This document shows, one piece after another, positions 44,051 to 55,590 of a DNA stretch of 64,000 nt. The position numbers and the translations under genes were made by a program. Source of the DNA: Okapia johnstoni (lineage: Eukaryota > Chordata > Mammalia > Artiodactyla > Giraffidae); the NCBI GenBank assembly GCA_024291935.2, contig CM044317.1:18994230-19058229 (forward strand), given 5' to 3'. The notes under the pieces are model-generated. The model was not told the origin of the DNA. It did no database searches and was given only the letters and a program-made list of their open reading frames with translations. Numbering within the stretch: the stretch's first letter is position 1; each line of letters opens with the position of its first letter.

Positions 44051-44262
44051 TGGGCTTCCCAAGTGGCTCAGTGGTAAAAAATCTGCCTGCCAATACAGGA
44101 GACACAGGAGATGTAGGTTCTATCTCTGGGTTGGGAAAATCCCCTGAAGAAGAGAATGGCAACCCACTTCAGTATTCTTGCCTGTAAAATTCCATGGGCA
44201 GAAAAGCCTGGAGAGCTACGGTCCATGGGGTTACAAACAATCAGACATGACTGAGCATGTAC
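44051..44262 (+). mobile_element. Bov-tA SINE with target-site duplication
   Basis: Forward copy from tgggcttcccaagtggctc to 'catgactgagcatgtac'. Flanks atatcaaatataag (44036-44049) and atatcaaacgtaaag (44263-44277) form an imperfect duplication. Confidence 0.93.
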
Positions 44263-45150
44263 ATATCAAACGTAAAGACTTCTTAGGGACAAAAGGAAAT
44301 ATCAAGGGAGAGGGTGACAAATTATGAGGGTGGTCAGGGAAGGCGTCACCGAAATGCATTTGAGGAAGAACATAAAGCAGATGAAGGTGTGAGCCTTGGG
44401 AATGTCTGAGGATGTGTGTTGCAGGCAGAGGGAACTATAAATGCAAAGGAGTCTAAGAAGGAATGCATTGGGTAAAATCAAGAAAGAGACTGGAATTAGG
44501 GTTAAACCATGCAGTCAGAGAAGAATAGACCATGGAGGATGTGGCAGGACCTTTAAATGAGATAGAAAACTGTCAGAGAGATGCAAGCGGAAAAGGGATA
44601 TGATCTGAGTTGATTTCTAAAGATCACTCTGCACAAATTCTGTCCTCACCCATGTGACCAAATCAAATGCTGAGACCAGATTAGACAGACAAGGTGTCTT
44701 TACTTTCTTGAGATGCTTAGGAACAACTGTGAAAACAGAGCATCTGCTGCTTTTGGCCTAAGGTAGTTTCCAACCAAAAACTGCCAGATAAATATAGCAA
44801 GTCTGCCCCTCACTTCTAATGTTTGAATTTTATTAATAGGTCACGAATAACTCAAAGGAGAATAATGTATGATCTACTTTCTCTAGGGCTGCCCATTTAC
44901 AAATGTGACACTCTTATCTGAAAATAAATTTAGTGCAAGGAAAAACATAAAAAGGCTCTTGAGGTGAAAAAAAGCACTATGCAAAGAGGATTGGGAAACT
45001 AATTTGGAAGTTATTTTGTGATGGAGCTTTAGGGATTTAAGTCAATTAAAATTAGAGAGGGAGAAAGAAGGGCTAATGCCATGGAGTTGATATTTAAGAT
45101 GCCCGATTGTGAGAGGGTTAAAGAAAGAAGTTCTAGATCACATTTTTATA
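44263..45150 (+). mobile_element. Ancient mammalian repeat, right part
   Basis: Continues the repeat of 43882-44050: 'gtggtcagggaaggcgtcac', 'gtgttgcaggcagagggaac', 'ggggatatgatctgagttg'-like (44598-44615), 'agatcactctgcac', and near 45090 'ttaagatgcccgattgtgag'. The order matches a consensus I recall but cannot name reliably. Related fragments: 13720-13905 and 10401-11060. Confidence 0.5.
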
Positions 45151-45639
45151 GTTTTACTGTAGACAATTACCTGTCTGTGATCATTTAAATGACCTTATTT
45201 GGAAAGAGATTCATAGATGTTGAAGTTTCCACTTAGACTTATTAAATATTTTTCCAAGGATCTTGTTTTTAGTCCTGAAAATCAGAGAAACTCAAGCCAG
45301 TATTTCTCCAATCAAATGATTGCATCTGTACTGAAAAGTGAAATGTTAAAAAGCCTGAAGCCCTTTAAGACATTCATTTTGTTAAAACAGTCCCATCTGT
45401 CACCTTCGAGTCAAGAGAAGTACAGGAAACTATGGTAGGCTTTTCTTCACCTTTGTATAATGTCATAGTTTCCATTTATTAAAATATTTCCAGTAATATG
45501 TTCCTTAATTTTATCAGCTACATAACTTATCATGCCACTGTACATGCACAGAAAAAATAAGTGTAGTTTACATAGATTGCATAATAAGGTGAGCTCTGGG
45601 CCCAGGCGAATCCAGTACCACCTCCACAGCACATCATGT
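45151..45639. other. Unique sequence
   Basis: The frame 45217-45438 has no recognised domain. No repeat seen. Confidence 0.5.
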
Positions 45640-45805
45640 GTTGCTGGTCACATTTGGTAACGTCTCTGTGACTCAGTTTTCTCCTCTGTAAAAACAGGCT
45701 TACAACCTACCTTATAAGTTATTATGTCAATTACATGGGATGATAAGCAAAATGCTTATAACAGTGCCTAGAATAATATAAGAGCTCAATCACAATATTA
45801 AATAT
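45640..45805 (+). mobile_element. MIR SINE
   Basis: Forward MIR: 'gtctctgtgactcagttttc', 'tcctctgtaaaaacaggc', 'tacaacctaccttataagtt', 'atgcttataacagtgcctag'. Confidence 0.82.
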
Positions 45806-46381
45806 AAAGAAAATACATAGAAAACTAGATGATACCACAGGAAGTATGGTATAGTAAATGTGCCTATCAATTCTCCAATGTATGGAAACAATTTTTAAAA
45901 ATACACTTAATCCTTGGTACATCTGCCTGCCTCTACTATATTTATTGCCAGTTCAATTTACCTGTCCTGGAAGTAATTTATACAACTTTGCTCATATCTT
46001 TGCATTTCTTTTCATTCATGAGGCCCAAGTTCTTATCAACAACAGAGCTTTTTAGAATGGAAGCAGCCACCTTGCTGTGGGTTAACCTAAGGGAGGGGAA
46101 AAGAATATTAGAGGGAGGTAGGAAGAGAGGGAGAAGGGGGCCTTTATTAACCAACAAGCTCTGTCTGAACACCTAACATTTCACCAGAACAAATTATCCA
46201 CCCTCTATCCAATTCTTAAGACCCAGCATCCAACAAAATATTCTCAGGGAAACAGCTAATATTTATTTTCCTCTTTGTACAGCTTTACCAAGACTAGGAT
46301 GAGTCTCTAAAAAGTAGGTTGATGTTATTATGTATGAAAAAGTATTGTATGTTATTACATAGAATGTGATATATTTAATAT
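45806..46381. other. Unique sequence
   Basis: Contains a purine-rich patch at 46085-46140. Frames at 45829-46176 (+) and 45978-46172 (-) overlap and show no domain. Confidence 0.5.
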
Positions 46382-46391
46382 ACTTCTATAA

Positions 46392-46608
46392 CGGGCTCCC
46401 CAGGTGGTGCAGTGGTAAAGAAGCTGTACACCAGTGCAGGAGATGCAACAGATGGGCTCGATCCCTGGGTCAGAAAGATCCCCTGGAGTAAGGAAATGGC
46501 AGCGCACTCCCATATTCTTGCCCGGAAAAGTCCATGGACAGAGGAGACTGGCAGGCTACAGTCCACTGGGTCACAAAGAGTCAGACATGACTAAGCAAGT
46601 GAGCATGC
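46392..46608 (+). mobile_element. Bov-tA SINE with target-site duplication
   Basis: Forward copy from cgggctccccaggtggtgc to 'aagcaagtgagcatgc'. Flanks acttctataa (46382-46391) and acttcaataa (46609-46618), one mismatch. Confidence 0.93.
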
Positions 46609-46611
46609 ACT

Positions 46612-46735
46612 TCAATAATACAATATATAATTGATTATATAGTATTATATGTTAAATAATAGCATATACAGTGTATATATTTATATAACAATACATATTT
46701 AGACATGTATGCATATATATGTATATGTTTAGCAG
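46612..46735. repeat. AT-rich low-complexity tract
   Basis: TA-rich with recurring 'tatata' and 'gtatatat' words. No gene. Confidence 0.85.
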
Positions 46736-46839
46736 GTAGATGGTGAGCTCTTCACTGAGCCCTTCTCCTCTGTAGAAGCGTGATCTAGGAATCCTACTGA
46801 CTTCCCAAGCCAAAGAATCTCATCAAAGCTATTGCTCTC

Positions 46840-47052
46840 AATAGCTTCCCAGGTGGCACTAGTGGTAAAGGGTCCACCTGCCAATGCAAGAGATATGAGT
46901 TCCATCCCTGGATCAGGAAGATCCTCTGGAGGAGGAAATGGCTACCCACTCCAAGTATTCTTTCCTGGAGAATCCCAAGGACAGAGGAAGCTGGTGAGCT
47001 ACAATCCATGGGTCGCAAAAGAGTTGGACACAACTGAGCAACTGAGCACAGC
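46840..47052 (+). mobile_element. Bov-tA SINE
   Basis: Forward copy, 'agcttcccaggtggcactag' to 'aactgagcaactgagcac'. It ends only 30 bases before an oppositely oriented BovB fragment. Confidence 0.93.
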
Positions 47053-47083
47053 AAACTACTTTGGTAGAGTCTTCCAGGCGGCA

Positions 47084-47185
47084 GGTCGTTGTTGCTGTTG
47101 AGTTGCCAAGTCATGTTCAACTCTCCGCAACCCCGTGGTCTGCAGCATGCCAGGCCTCCGTGTCTCTCACTATCTCCCAGAGACA
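47084..47185 (-). mobile_element. BovB LINE 3' end fragment
   Basis: Reverse BovB terminus: 'gtcgttgttgctgttgagtt', 'caaccccgtggtctgcagc', 'ctcactatctcccagagac'. About 100 bases only. Confidence 0.85.
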
Positions 47186-48423
47186 GCAGGTACAAACCCA
47201 GATAATGCTAAGCTGTTGAAGTGATACATATCCCTGCTCTCTAGAGTATACTTCCTAATGATTGAGAATTTTCTCCTGGAATGTTATGGAATAAGACTCC
47301 AAACACAAAGGTACTATCCTGAACATCTGTTATTGTTGTCGACTGGATATGTGTAACATTTAAAAACTGTAAACATAATTTAATTCAGCCTAGTTTAAAA
47401 TTAAAAATTAATGTCAGAAGTTGCTTCAGGAGGTTGGAAATGTTTAGCTGAAACACTGAAACAGGGCTTGCAGAAAACGATTCAATGAGCTGACCACTGT
47501 ACCTTGTTATATCTCTAAGATAAATACAAGTCACATCCTTTAAAGGCATTAAGACCATAAATACTAGGCAGTTAAAGATGAAAGCTCTTTCTTGTAAGAT
47601 TTGTACATTTGGCTCATAGCTATTAGAAAAGCACTTCCCTCCTTGGAGGTTTATCAATTATATTTTACTTTTAACAGTAATGATAAATTGTCACATGAAT
47701 GTTAATCTCAAGACTATGAAACATAAGCATTTTAGGAAAATGAATGCATTCACTATATGTTTATAATAAGAAAACAAAGGCTTTGAATATTTAAGCACTC
47801 TCTATGATTGTGCTATGGCTATCTTGTATCTTGTATCTTGTATAAATCTTGTATAAAATCAGGTCATATTCTCTTGACTTTAGAAACCAAATATTTCGAT
47901 CTTTATGTCATTTTTGATAACAGTATAAATAGTAACTATGATAAATATCTTAAGGCACATAGAATTTTGGTTTCTTCAACATATTTATAATTGAATTTTA
48001 GAAAGTGTCCATTCCATTTCCAATGATTCATTTTGCACAGTTCACTGGACAGAGAAATCACTCATATTTGAATAGCTCAGAAAGAAAAGGATTATAGTTG
48101 TCTCTTGTTAGGGCCACAGCTCTTCTTTCCCTATTGTTCTACACATTTATATTATTAACACTATTCTTGCCCCTAAACATAAACAAATTTGTGATCTTTA
48201 TTTTACCCTATCTACCTTTTCAATTACATATATGTTTTCCATAGTTTATTTACTTGTTCCCATTAGGAAATGTTAAAGCATTAATAAGACACAAGGAACC
48301 GCAATTAACCTTAAGAACAAAAGAGTAATTTACTATCCTACCAAACAACAATGCTGACTCTTATTGTTAATAATTCATAATAAAAGCTGCAGCAGATCAA
48401 TCAAGGAAAAAACAAGTTGAGAA
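47186..48423. other. Unique sequence, no gene seen
   Basis: A small tandem repeat of ttgtatc-type units lies at 47821-47860. No recognised repeat family or exon. Confidence 0.5.
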
Positions 48424-48716
48424 TGCTGCTGCTGCTGCTGCTGCTAAGTCACTTTAGTCGTGTCTAACTCTGTGCGACCCCACAGACGGCAGCCCACCAG
48501 GCTCCCCCGTCCCTGGGATTCTCCAGGCAAGAACACTGGAGTGGGTTGCCATTTCCTTCTCCAATGCATGAAAGTGAAAAGTGAAAGTGAAGTCGCTCAG
48601 TCGTGTCCGACTCTTGGCGACCCCATGGACTGCCGCCTACAAGGCTCCTCCGTCCATGGGATTTTCCAGGCAAGAGTACTGGAGTGGGTTGCCATTGCCT
48701 TCTCCGAAGTTCAGAA
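48424..48716 (-). mobile_element. Bov-A2 SINE (dimer) with (CTG)n tail
   Basis: Reverse Bov-A2: two BovB-tail-derived units joined by the linker 'atgaaagtgaaaagtgaaag', without a tRNA head. The left end is a (gct)n run at 48426-48447, which is the reverse of the family's (AGC)n tail. Most CpG sites are preserved (tcgtgtccgactc), suggesting youth. The frames at 48460-48876 (+) and 48464-48673 (-) are produced by this SINE. Confidence 0.95.
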
Positions 48717-50185
48717 TAGAGGTGGCAAAACAGGCATAGTTATTAAATTTGCAATTGCTAGTGGCTTTAAAGTATTGGTGATAGCTGATACATACCTAAA
48801 GTTATGGACACAGATCAGAAGAACCGTTAGTGAATCCATGGCTGCACTTCTGGTTCTTCTCCTATTCCCCATATGAGTAAGTATATTGTGAGAGCTCACT
48901 AACCAGACTAATAGGGGTTCTTAGGAAATAAAAAGAGGCTGTCTCCAAACATTTAAAGGAGGTTGATCTAAAAGTTCTACTACTGACTGTTGATTAGAAT
49001 TCAAAACAAACATTAATTTTAAAAGTTATCAGTACTGGCCAGTTCCCAAACTACCCAGAAAAACCTTCATAGCCAATGAAGTAGTAGGGATATAATAAAA
49101 ATTAACTTGTTGTCAACTCATCTAAGACCCTTTGAGTTCTTTTCACTCTTAAGAGTGGCCCTTAAAGATCTGAAGTGCTTAAGGGTTAGCTACTTCTGCC
49201 AGATACATTGATAATTATTGAATAAATGTTTATTAGAAAAGAGGCATAAAATAGGTCATATATCATTCTTTAAGTCAAAACATTCTTCAATTTTCTGTCT
49301 CTTTAAAGTACTCTGACTATACCTGATCTGAAAGGATTACTCAAGGCAGACACAAAAATATCCCAGAGATATAATTATGTTATCCCTATGACTTCCATTA
49401 GGAAAAGTAGAAAATCTCCTAAACCAATGTCTAGACAAAATACCATTTAGAAACTGAGTCTGGAAACTTTTCTAAGACTACAGACTCTAGCCATTACTAC
49501 ATTCTGATCCCCTAGTTAGAGTATCTTTAAAATATTTTAGCCAATCCGTATATCTTGAATACATTTTATTTCACCAATGAAAGCTCATTACTAGCACTCG
49601 TCATGCTATGTAAGACAAGAGTTTCACTAATATAAATCCAATTTTGGCATTTAATATGCCTTTTAAACTTTCTGCATTAATCTAGATTGCTGAAAAGTTT
49701 GTTGTCACTGTCTCTGGATTATCCCTGGCCCTATGTCTGAAGGTCAGGTGACCTTCCCAGGACTCAGCATGACCACTTAGAGTGCTTGAAGTAGTAGGTG
49801 AGTTACAATATTAACTAAATAACCCACAAATAATATCATATGCATTCTTCATGATGAAGAATGCTGGTTTGGCCCCACATAATTTTTCTTCTCTACCTTA
49901 AGAAATTTCTACACCTCAGATGGCATCATCTCAAGGCTTCTCATGTATAATATGCTGTAAAATTTTTCCTGAAAGCATAAAGATGAGAAAGGGACAATAT
50001 TCTAAGCCTTCAGACATAGAGCCATTATAACAAAGTGCTTGCAAGATAAAGGAAGACAGAGGAGAAGGTGGCTGTTGATCATTCCTTTTTATCCCTACTA
50101 CTTCTCAGGCCATGGATAGAGGGAAATAATCACCAGATTTGTAAAAGTTTGGACAGAACACAGGAATTTCATGCAACTGATTTTA
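48717..50185. other. Unique or unrecognised sequence
   Basis: No repeat or gene identified. 49700-50150 has moderate complexity and might be an undescribed old element, but no ends could be found. Confidence 0.45.
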
Positions 50186-50433
50186 GAGTTGCTGATCTAA
50201 GCTGGTCCAGTGGCTAAGCCTCCACGCTCCCAATGCAAGGGGCCTGAGTTTGATCCCTGATCAAGGGACTAGATCCCACATGCTGCAACTGAGAGCTTGT
50301 ATGAGGAATCTAAAGATATCACATGTCACAACTAAAAAGATCCTGTGTGCCAAAACTAAGACTCAGCACAGCTAAGTAAATAACTAAAGCCTTTTTAGAG
50401 TCAAAAAAAAAAAAAGAAAAAGAAAGAAAGAAA
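50186..50433 (+). mobile_element. CHR-type tRNA-Glu SINE
   Basis: Forward copy: 'gctggtccagtggctaagcc', 'gcctgagtttgatccctgat', 'agatcccacatgctgcaac', then body and an A-rich tail with (aaag)n at 50403-50433. CHR SINEs are shared by whales, hippos and ruminants, so this is older than Bov-tA. Confidence 0.88.
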
Positions 50434-50726
50434 TATGCTTACCTGTTTGAGAATCTTTAGGGGGAGGGTGAGACCACTTCAGAAAATGTTCTCCCATAAA
50501 TGATGTACATGGAAATTGATGTCTCGTAGCCACCGAATCTTTCCCATACTCTTCCCTTTTAGTCCTAAATGATTTGTGATAACTGGTCCTCCTTCACCAA
50601 TTCTTTTTTACTTATTGGGAAAAGGCAGCATATAGGGTTTGGAGGCATACAGAGCTGCGTACCTAACAGGGCTTTACAGCTTGCCATCTGTGTGACAAAA
50701 CGTTCTGTACTGTGAGGATCCAGGGT
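50434..50726. other. Unique sequence
   Basis: Nothing recognised. Confidence 0.5.
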
Positions 50727-51064
50727 TGTCTTCGTTAAGGCTTATAAACAATAGCGGTTTATTTCTCACAGGCCTGAATACTGGAAGTCTGAGGTGAGAA
50801 CGTCATATGTTTGCGCTCTGGTGAGTGCCTTCGTCCAGGTTGCAGGAGGTCATCTCTTCACTGTATCCTCAAATGATGAAGAGAGAATGAAAGCGCTCTC
50901 CAGAGTCTCTTTCATAAGGTCACTAATCGCATTCACGAAGTCTCCACTCTCATGACCTAATTACCTGCCAAAGGTCCCACCCCTCAAAACCATTATATTG
51001 GGAAGTGAGAAGGCAGAGTTTTAATATATGAATTTGGAGAGAAGGAAACATACAGTCCGTAACA
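50727..51064 (-). mobile_element. MLT1-type solo LTR (ERVL-MaLR)
   Basis: Inverted LTR. Right end 'cagtccgtaaca' is the reverse of the LTR start TGTTACGGACTG; left end begins tgtcttcgttaagg. Inside: 'cttataaacaatagcggttt', 'tcataaggtcactaatcgc', 'ctcatgacctaattacctgc', 'ccaaaggtcccacccctc'. Length 338 is near the family size. No internal retroviral sequence flanks it, so it looks like a solo LTR. Confidence 0.85.
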
Positions 51065-51229
51065 GAGATGGTATATGTAAGCAATCTGACAGAGGTCTAG
51101 ACACACAGTAGGCACACAGTAAGCAGCAGGTGGTAAAATCACCCCTCACCAGCAACTCTTCACCCAGGCAGGATGGTGTTGTCACTGTGCTCCGGAACAC
51201 ACTGTGCTAATACCTGACCCTGAATATCT
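51065..51229. other. Unique sequence
   Basis: 'cacacagtaggcacacagt' resembles a MIR/L2 tail, but too little is left for a call. Confidence 0.4.
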
Positions 51230-51325
51230 GCCTTAGCTGCTCCTGTGAATGCTGTCCCTTTTCACTTCCAACTCAGATTCAAGTCATCCGTGAGGTCCTC
51301 ATTTCCCCTTAATATTGTTATGAGA
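51230..51325 (+). mobile_element. L2-like remnant
   Basis: 'gtgaatgctgtcccttttc', 'aactcagattcaagtcatcc', 'gtgaggtcctcatttcccc' fit the L2 3' order. Interrupted by the SINE at 51337. Confidence 0.45.
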
Positions 51326-51336
51326 TACATCTTACA

Positions 51337-51550
51337 AGTTTGTTTGTTTTAGTCACTAAGTCATGTCCAACCCTTTGCAACCCCCATGGACTGTAGCCCG
51401 CCAGGCTCCTCTGTCCCTGGAATTCTCCAGACAAGAATACTGGAGTGGGTTGCCATTCCCTTCTCCAGGGGATCTTCCCAACTCAGGGACTGAACCTGAA
51501 TCTCCTGCACTGCAGGCAGATTATTTACCGCTGAGATACCTGAGAAGCCC
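51337..51550 (-). mobile_element. Bov-tA SINE with perfect target-site duplication
   Basis: Reverse copy. Flanks tacatcttaca at 51326-51336 and 51551-51561 are identical. Head at the right (gcagattatttaccgctgag). Confidence 0.96.
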
Positions 51551-51561
51551 TACATCTTACA

Positions 51562-51747
51562 TAAACTGCCCTAAACCTGACTGTGAATTTTTCGTAAGTC
51601 AAAAATTTTCCTGGTTCCTGGTCCCAACATCCTAGTTACTGAACAAGGCAGCCGCATCAGGATTGAGCAAAGAAAAGAGCAACAGAACATCTTCTGTCTG
51701 CAGATCCTCAAAAGACACTTTCTAAAATTACTGATTAAAACCTCTCT
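51562..51747. other. Unique spacer
   Basis: Nothing recognised between the two SINEs. Confidence 0.5.
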
Positions 51748-51758
51748 CTAGCCAGTGG

Positions 51759-51964
51759 TAGGCTGCAGTCCATGGGGTCGCTAGGAGTCGGACACAACTG
51801 AACGACTTCCCTTTCACTTTTCACTTTCATGCACTGGAGAAGGAAATGGCAACCCACTCTAGTGTTCTTGCCTGGAGAATCCCAGGGACGGGGGAGCCTG
51901 ACGCCGTCTATGGGATCGCACCGAGTCGGACACGACTGAAGTGACTTAGCAGCAGCAGCAGCAG
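51759..51964 (+). mobile_element. Bov-A2 SINE, 5'-truncated, with (AGC)n tail
   Basis: Forward copy. It starts inside the first unit (ggctgcagtccatgg), passes the linker 'cctttcacttttcactttc' and ends in (agc)n at 51949-51964. Perfect 11-base duplication ctagccagtgg at 51748-51758 and 51965-51975. High CpG retention suggests it is recent. Confidence 0.96.
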
Positions 51965-51975
51965 CTAGCCAGTGG

Positions 51976-52371
51976 AGGGATGGGGTTGAGGATGCTAGGC
52001 AGAGCTAGTACAGAGAAATTTAACATAAAAGGGTGAAAAACTGGGTTAGGGAAAATGATTCCCAACAAGGGTGCCAGTCAATGGGGAAAGTCAATTTATT
52101 ATTGAAGAAAACCAAAGTATGATGTAAATGGTTGGAAAATCCTCAAAATCTAAGAGAAAGCATCATCAGGTAGGAGAGGATCCCAGAAGGACTCCTGGTT
52201 AGCATCATAATGAATTTGAAGTGCGGAAAGAGTGTATATAGATTACAGTTTAAAAACAAAATTTAGATTGATAGAGAGCTAGCTATCAATAGACTGATAC
52301 ATACAAGAGAAGGTTTCTGCCAGGCTGCAGTGGAGCCCCCAGCTCTATTCCTCTAATTGGGATGCAGCTTC
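51976..52371. other. Unique sequence
   Basis: No gene or repeat recognised. Confidence 0.5.
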
Positions 52372-52470
52372 TTTGTTGTTCAGTTGCTAAGTCGTGTCTG
52401 ACTCTTTGTGACCACATGTACTATAGACGCCAGCCCTCCCTGTCCCTCTCTATCTCCCAGAGTTTGAAAC
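52372..52470 (-). mobile_element. BovB LINE 3' end fragment
   Basis: Reverse terminus: 'tttgttgttcagttgctaag', 'tcgtgtctgactctttgtg', 'ctctctatctcccagagttt'. About 100 bases. Confidence 0.87.
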
Positions 52471-52852
52471 TTCTACCTGGGCTACCCCAGGTAGTATCCC
52501 TCTGACCCCTTGATCTGGCAGCCCTTTCCTTCATAGTTTCTTGGTAATTCCCTTAACCTTGTCACATTTTGGGGGAAAAGTCTCCTTGATGAATTATCTT
52601 CATTTACCCATTTAGATGCCTCATGGGTTTCCTGCAGGGATCTTGACAGATATATGAATGCTTGCTCCTTTCCAGTATAAACATTAGAACTAGAGAGATC
52701 CTGTGCTGCTTTCCATGGCACTGAAGAGTGTGGAAGTCAGTGGATCAAGGTTCTGTTCACATCATGTTTGCAACTCAAAAAAAAAATTGCTGGGGGAAGC
52801 GTCAGTCCTTGGCTTGCTCTCAACAACCACGCCTCTAGGTGCCCTACATGTG
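52471..52852. other. Unrecognised sequence
   Basis: The minus frame 52482-52721 and plus frame 52703-52930 show no domain. 'gtttcctgcagggatcttg' is reminiscent of old LTR sequence but not enough for a call. Confidence 0.4.
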
Positions 52853-52950
52853 TCGGCCCATTCAGCCTCCTCAGTAGCACTGCAAGTAAACACGATTACC
52901 TCCATTTTACAGCGAGGAACTGATGGCTAAAGTCAGACATTGGCAGGAAA
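52853..52950 (-). mobile_element. MIR SINE remnant
   Basis: 'cagcctcctcagtagcactg' and 'acctccattttacagcgagg' followed by 'aactgatggctaaagtcag': inverted MIR core. Confidence 0.7.
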
Positions 52951-53026
52951 AGCTTGTACTCTTTTACCGACCTCACAATTTTCACTCCTGTTTTCTCCAC
53001 CATAAAATGGGACTGCTGGACCATAT

Positions 53027-53154
53027 CAGTGGTTCCCAACCCTGGTTCTGTAGCTGGATAGCTTTGAAAATACCACAATTCAAAACTTCAGCAGTTAAAT
53101 TTATAAGTTCCTTTTATGATTCAAATCAAATAAGAACTAAGATTGAGACCACTG
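53027..53154 (+). mobile_element. hAT-type MITE with terminal inverted repeats
   Basis: 128-base element bounded by CAGTGGTTCCCAA on the left and TTGAGACCACTG on the right. These are imperfect inverted repeats typical of hAT-Charlie MITEs. The interior is AT-rich and much shorter than the usual family members, suggesting internal deletion. Confidence 0.75.
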
Positions 53155-55590
53155 AAATAAATGTCCCATAAAGTTTCACTTAATTCTAAAAATTTTATAA
53201 TTTCAGTATTTTTAACATATTGCTTCAGTTTGGGCTTATCATAATTTTATATTGCTGTATTTTTCAATCTCTCTCTTTCTTCCTTCTGTATTGCAGTAAG
53301 AAAATATTTTTGTAGAAAGAATGTAGTACAAACACTTGTATAACATTATCTTTGAAGTATCTATCACACACTGATGGAATGTTGGCCATATAAAAAACCC
53401 TTTCTTGTGTGATGAATAGAATGCAGTCTTTGCCCTCAAGAAACTCAATCTAATAGGAATACAGATAGCAAACCAGACACCTATACTGTAATGTAACAAG
53501 AGTAGTTAAAGAGATATATATATTGGATATGTCAGTTTCAGAAACTCCTACAGTACAATAATGTCATGACCTATGCTGCAAAATCTTAGGAGAACTATCT
53601 CAAAGACTTCATTTTTTTTTTCAGAGAAGGAGTGGGTCAATTTTATCCATATATGAATATAAACAATTCAGCCCATCTGAGCTGTGAATGCAGGTTGCTT
53701 GGCAACAGCTCTTACAGTTGTGTTATTTGCTATGAAATGAAAGGAACTCGTACTTTTCTCTTTAAAACAAAAGAATATTAATAACAGCAATAATAGTGGG
53801 TATTTATAAGTCTTTTGTGTAAGAGCTGCATAATATTTTAGTTCATGCATGCTTTTGAGTCAAAGTTAGGCAGTTTTTGGAAAGGTAAGGAGGTTGAGGG
53901 AGAATCTCGTAGTAAAACACCATCATTGGGAGAATATAAAATAGTCAGCTGACCTGATTTAATAAATTCAATGCGCCTTTACTGAGCATGGTTTTTTATC
54001 TTCAACTCTCTATCTACAAGGTGTCTTATGAAAAGTGAGGAGAAACAGGGATAATATATGCTAGGGAAGGAGCACACAAATATGGTCAAATGTATATTCC
54101 TGGTGATTAAGATATTTTATTAAACTATTAAATCATTTCAACTGATTTCACCTTACGGAAAAAATACAAAGCATTTCCCAAGTAGAGCTGTACCTCTATA
54201 GAAAAATCAATGGAAAGTCATAAGGGAAAATGTTTCACTTCTTAATAGGAATGATTAAGGACATAAAATTCATACGAATCCATCTTTAACTTTAGAGGAA
54301 TCTTCCTACCACCATATCTCAATAATTATAGTAGAAAAAATGTCCAATGAAGAGCAGAGTTTTTCTTTTCCACTAAAAAATTTTAGATCAGGAAAAGAAT
54401 ACCAATCACACTTCACGGCCACATCTTCCTGCACTAACTCAGTTCTCTTTAAAGAAGAAAGCAGCTCCTTTACTCCCTACTATTATAAAATATGACAGAC
54501 AGTTTATTCCAGAGCATTTGAATCTTTTGGAGAGAGATGAGTGAATTAAGTAAAAAAATGCCTTACAAATATGATTACAAACAAATGTCCATTTAAATAT
54601 ATTACTGCCATCTTGCACTTCTCATAAGGATCATCCCAGTTTCAAAGTCCTATCCATCTTTCATTTACTTATCAGCTCTAAATGTTAGCATATCAGTAAA
54701 ACCAAATGGTAGAAAACAATTTGGATGTCTAAACAGTGTTGCCTGTGTTATGTTTGTCATTTCGCTTGTTCCTGAGCAGACAGATGGGATCTAACTTGTC
54801 ACAGCAAGCTCCAGCAGAAAACAACATGAAACACACATACAGAATGATGAGTGTCAATGAGGCTGCAGGCGCATGGTGTGCATTAGTTAGTAGTAATGAT
54901 TTGTAACCTGAGGGCACTACAGCAATCCTTACCTGGATATAAAAGTATCAGAAACAAATTATTCCTAAAGCTTTCTGAACATATATGTTTAGTGCTCAGC
55001 ATAGTTAGATGCTTAAGTTTTCAGCATATGGTCTGAGTTCATCCCTTCTTCTTGTAAAACAATGGGATTTATCAACCCTGGACACACAATGACATCACCC
55101 TATCAGAAACCATGGCTTCTCGTGCCTAAGAAGATGGAGAGATTGCCACTGCCTAGTCTTATTTGCTTACTTACCATGACACCAATTAACCCCCATTACT
55201 CCAGTCACCAAGAAATGTCTGTGTCATTGATTCTTTATATGGGAAGTGATAAGAGTGGGCAGTCCTCCCTTTTTTCTGAAACACCATCTTGTCTGAAGGG
55301 GGCAGTATGATATGAAAAGGGATATTTATCAAGATACTATAATTTACATTTGGAAAACAAACTAAAATATACTGTTTCTCAGTATAAAATGAAGCATAAC
55401 AAAATATGACTTGAAGAGTCTATAAAAGCTACACTTTACTTTCTGCTTATCAGTGATTTTCAGTGAAGTACATTAGAGATTGCAAGGGAATTAGAATTAT
55501 ATTTATGAAAAGTAAGCATCAGGAATTCCAGCTTCTGCTTGGAATGTAGAAAGCTGAAAATAGTGTCACTTCCTTCCTTACATTAAAAAA
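53155..55590. other. Long stretch without recognised gene
   Basis: 53400-53510 resembles the 'tctttgccctcaagaaactc' part of an old dispersed repeat. 54720-54940 is of higher complexity and could be a conserved noncoding element. Short frames (e.g. 55062-55310) show no domain. Confidence 0.45.

Noticed and set aside
48426..48447. (CTG)n run as a coding or disease-type triplet repeat
   Set aside because: It is the normal (AGC)n tail of a reverse Bov-A2 SINE.
48460..48876. 138-codon plus frame, possibly a processed gene
   Set aside because: The first two thirds are Bov-A2 SINE. The remainder (after 48716) has no recognisable domain and no poly-A or duplication to support a processed pseudogene.
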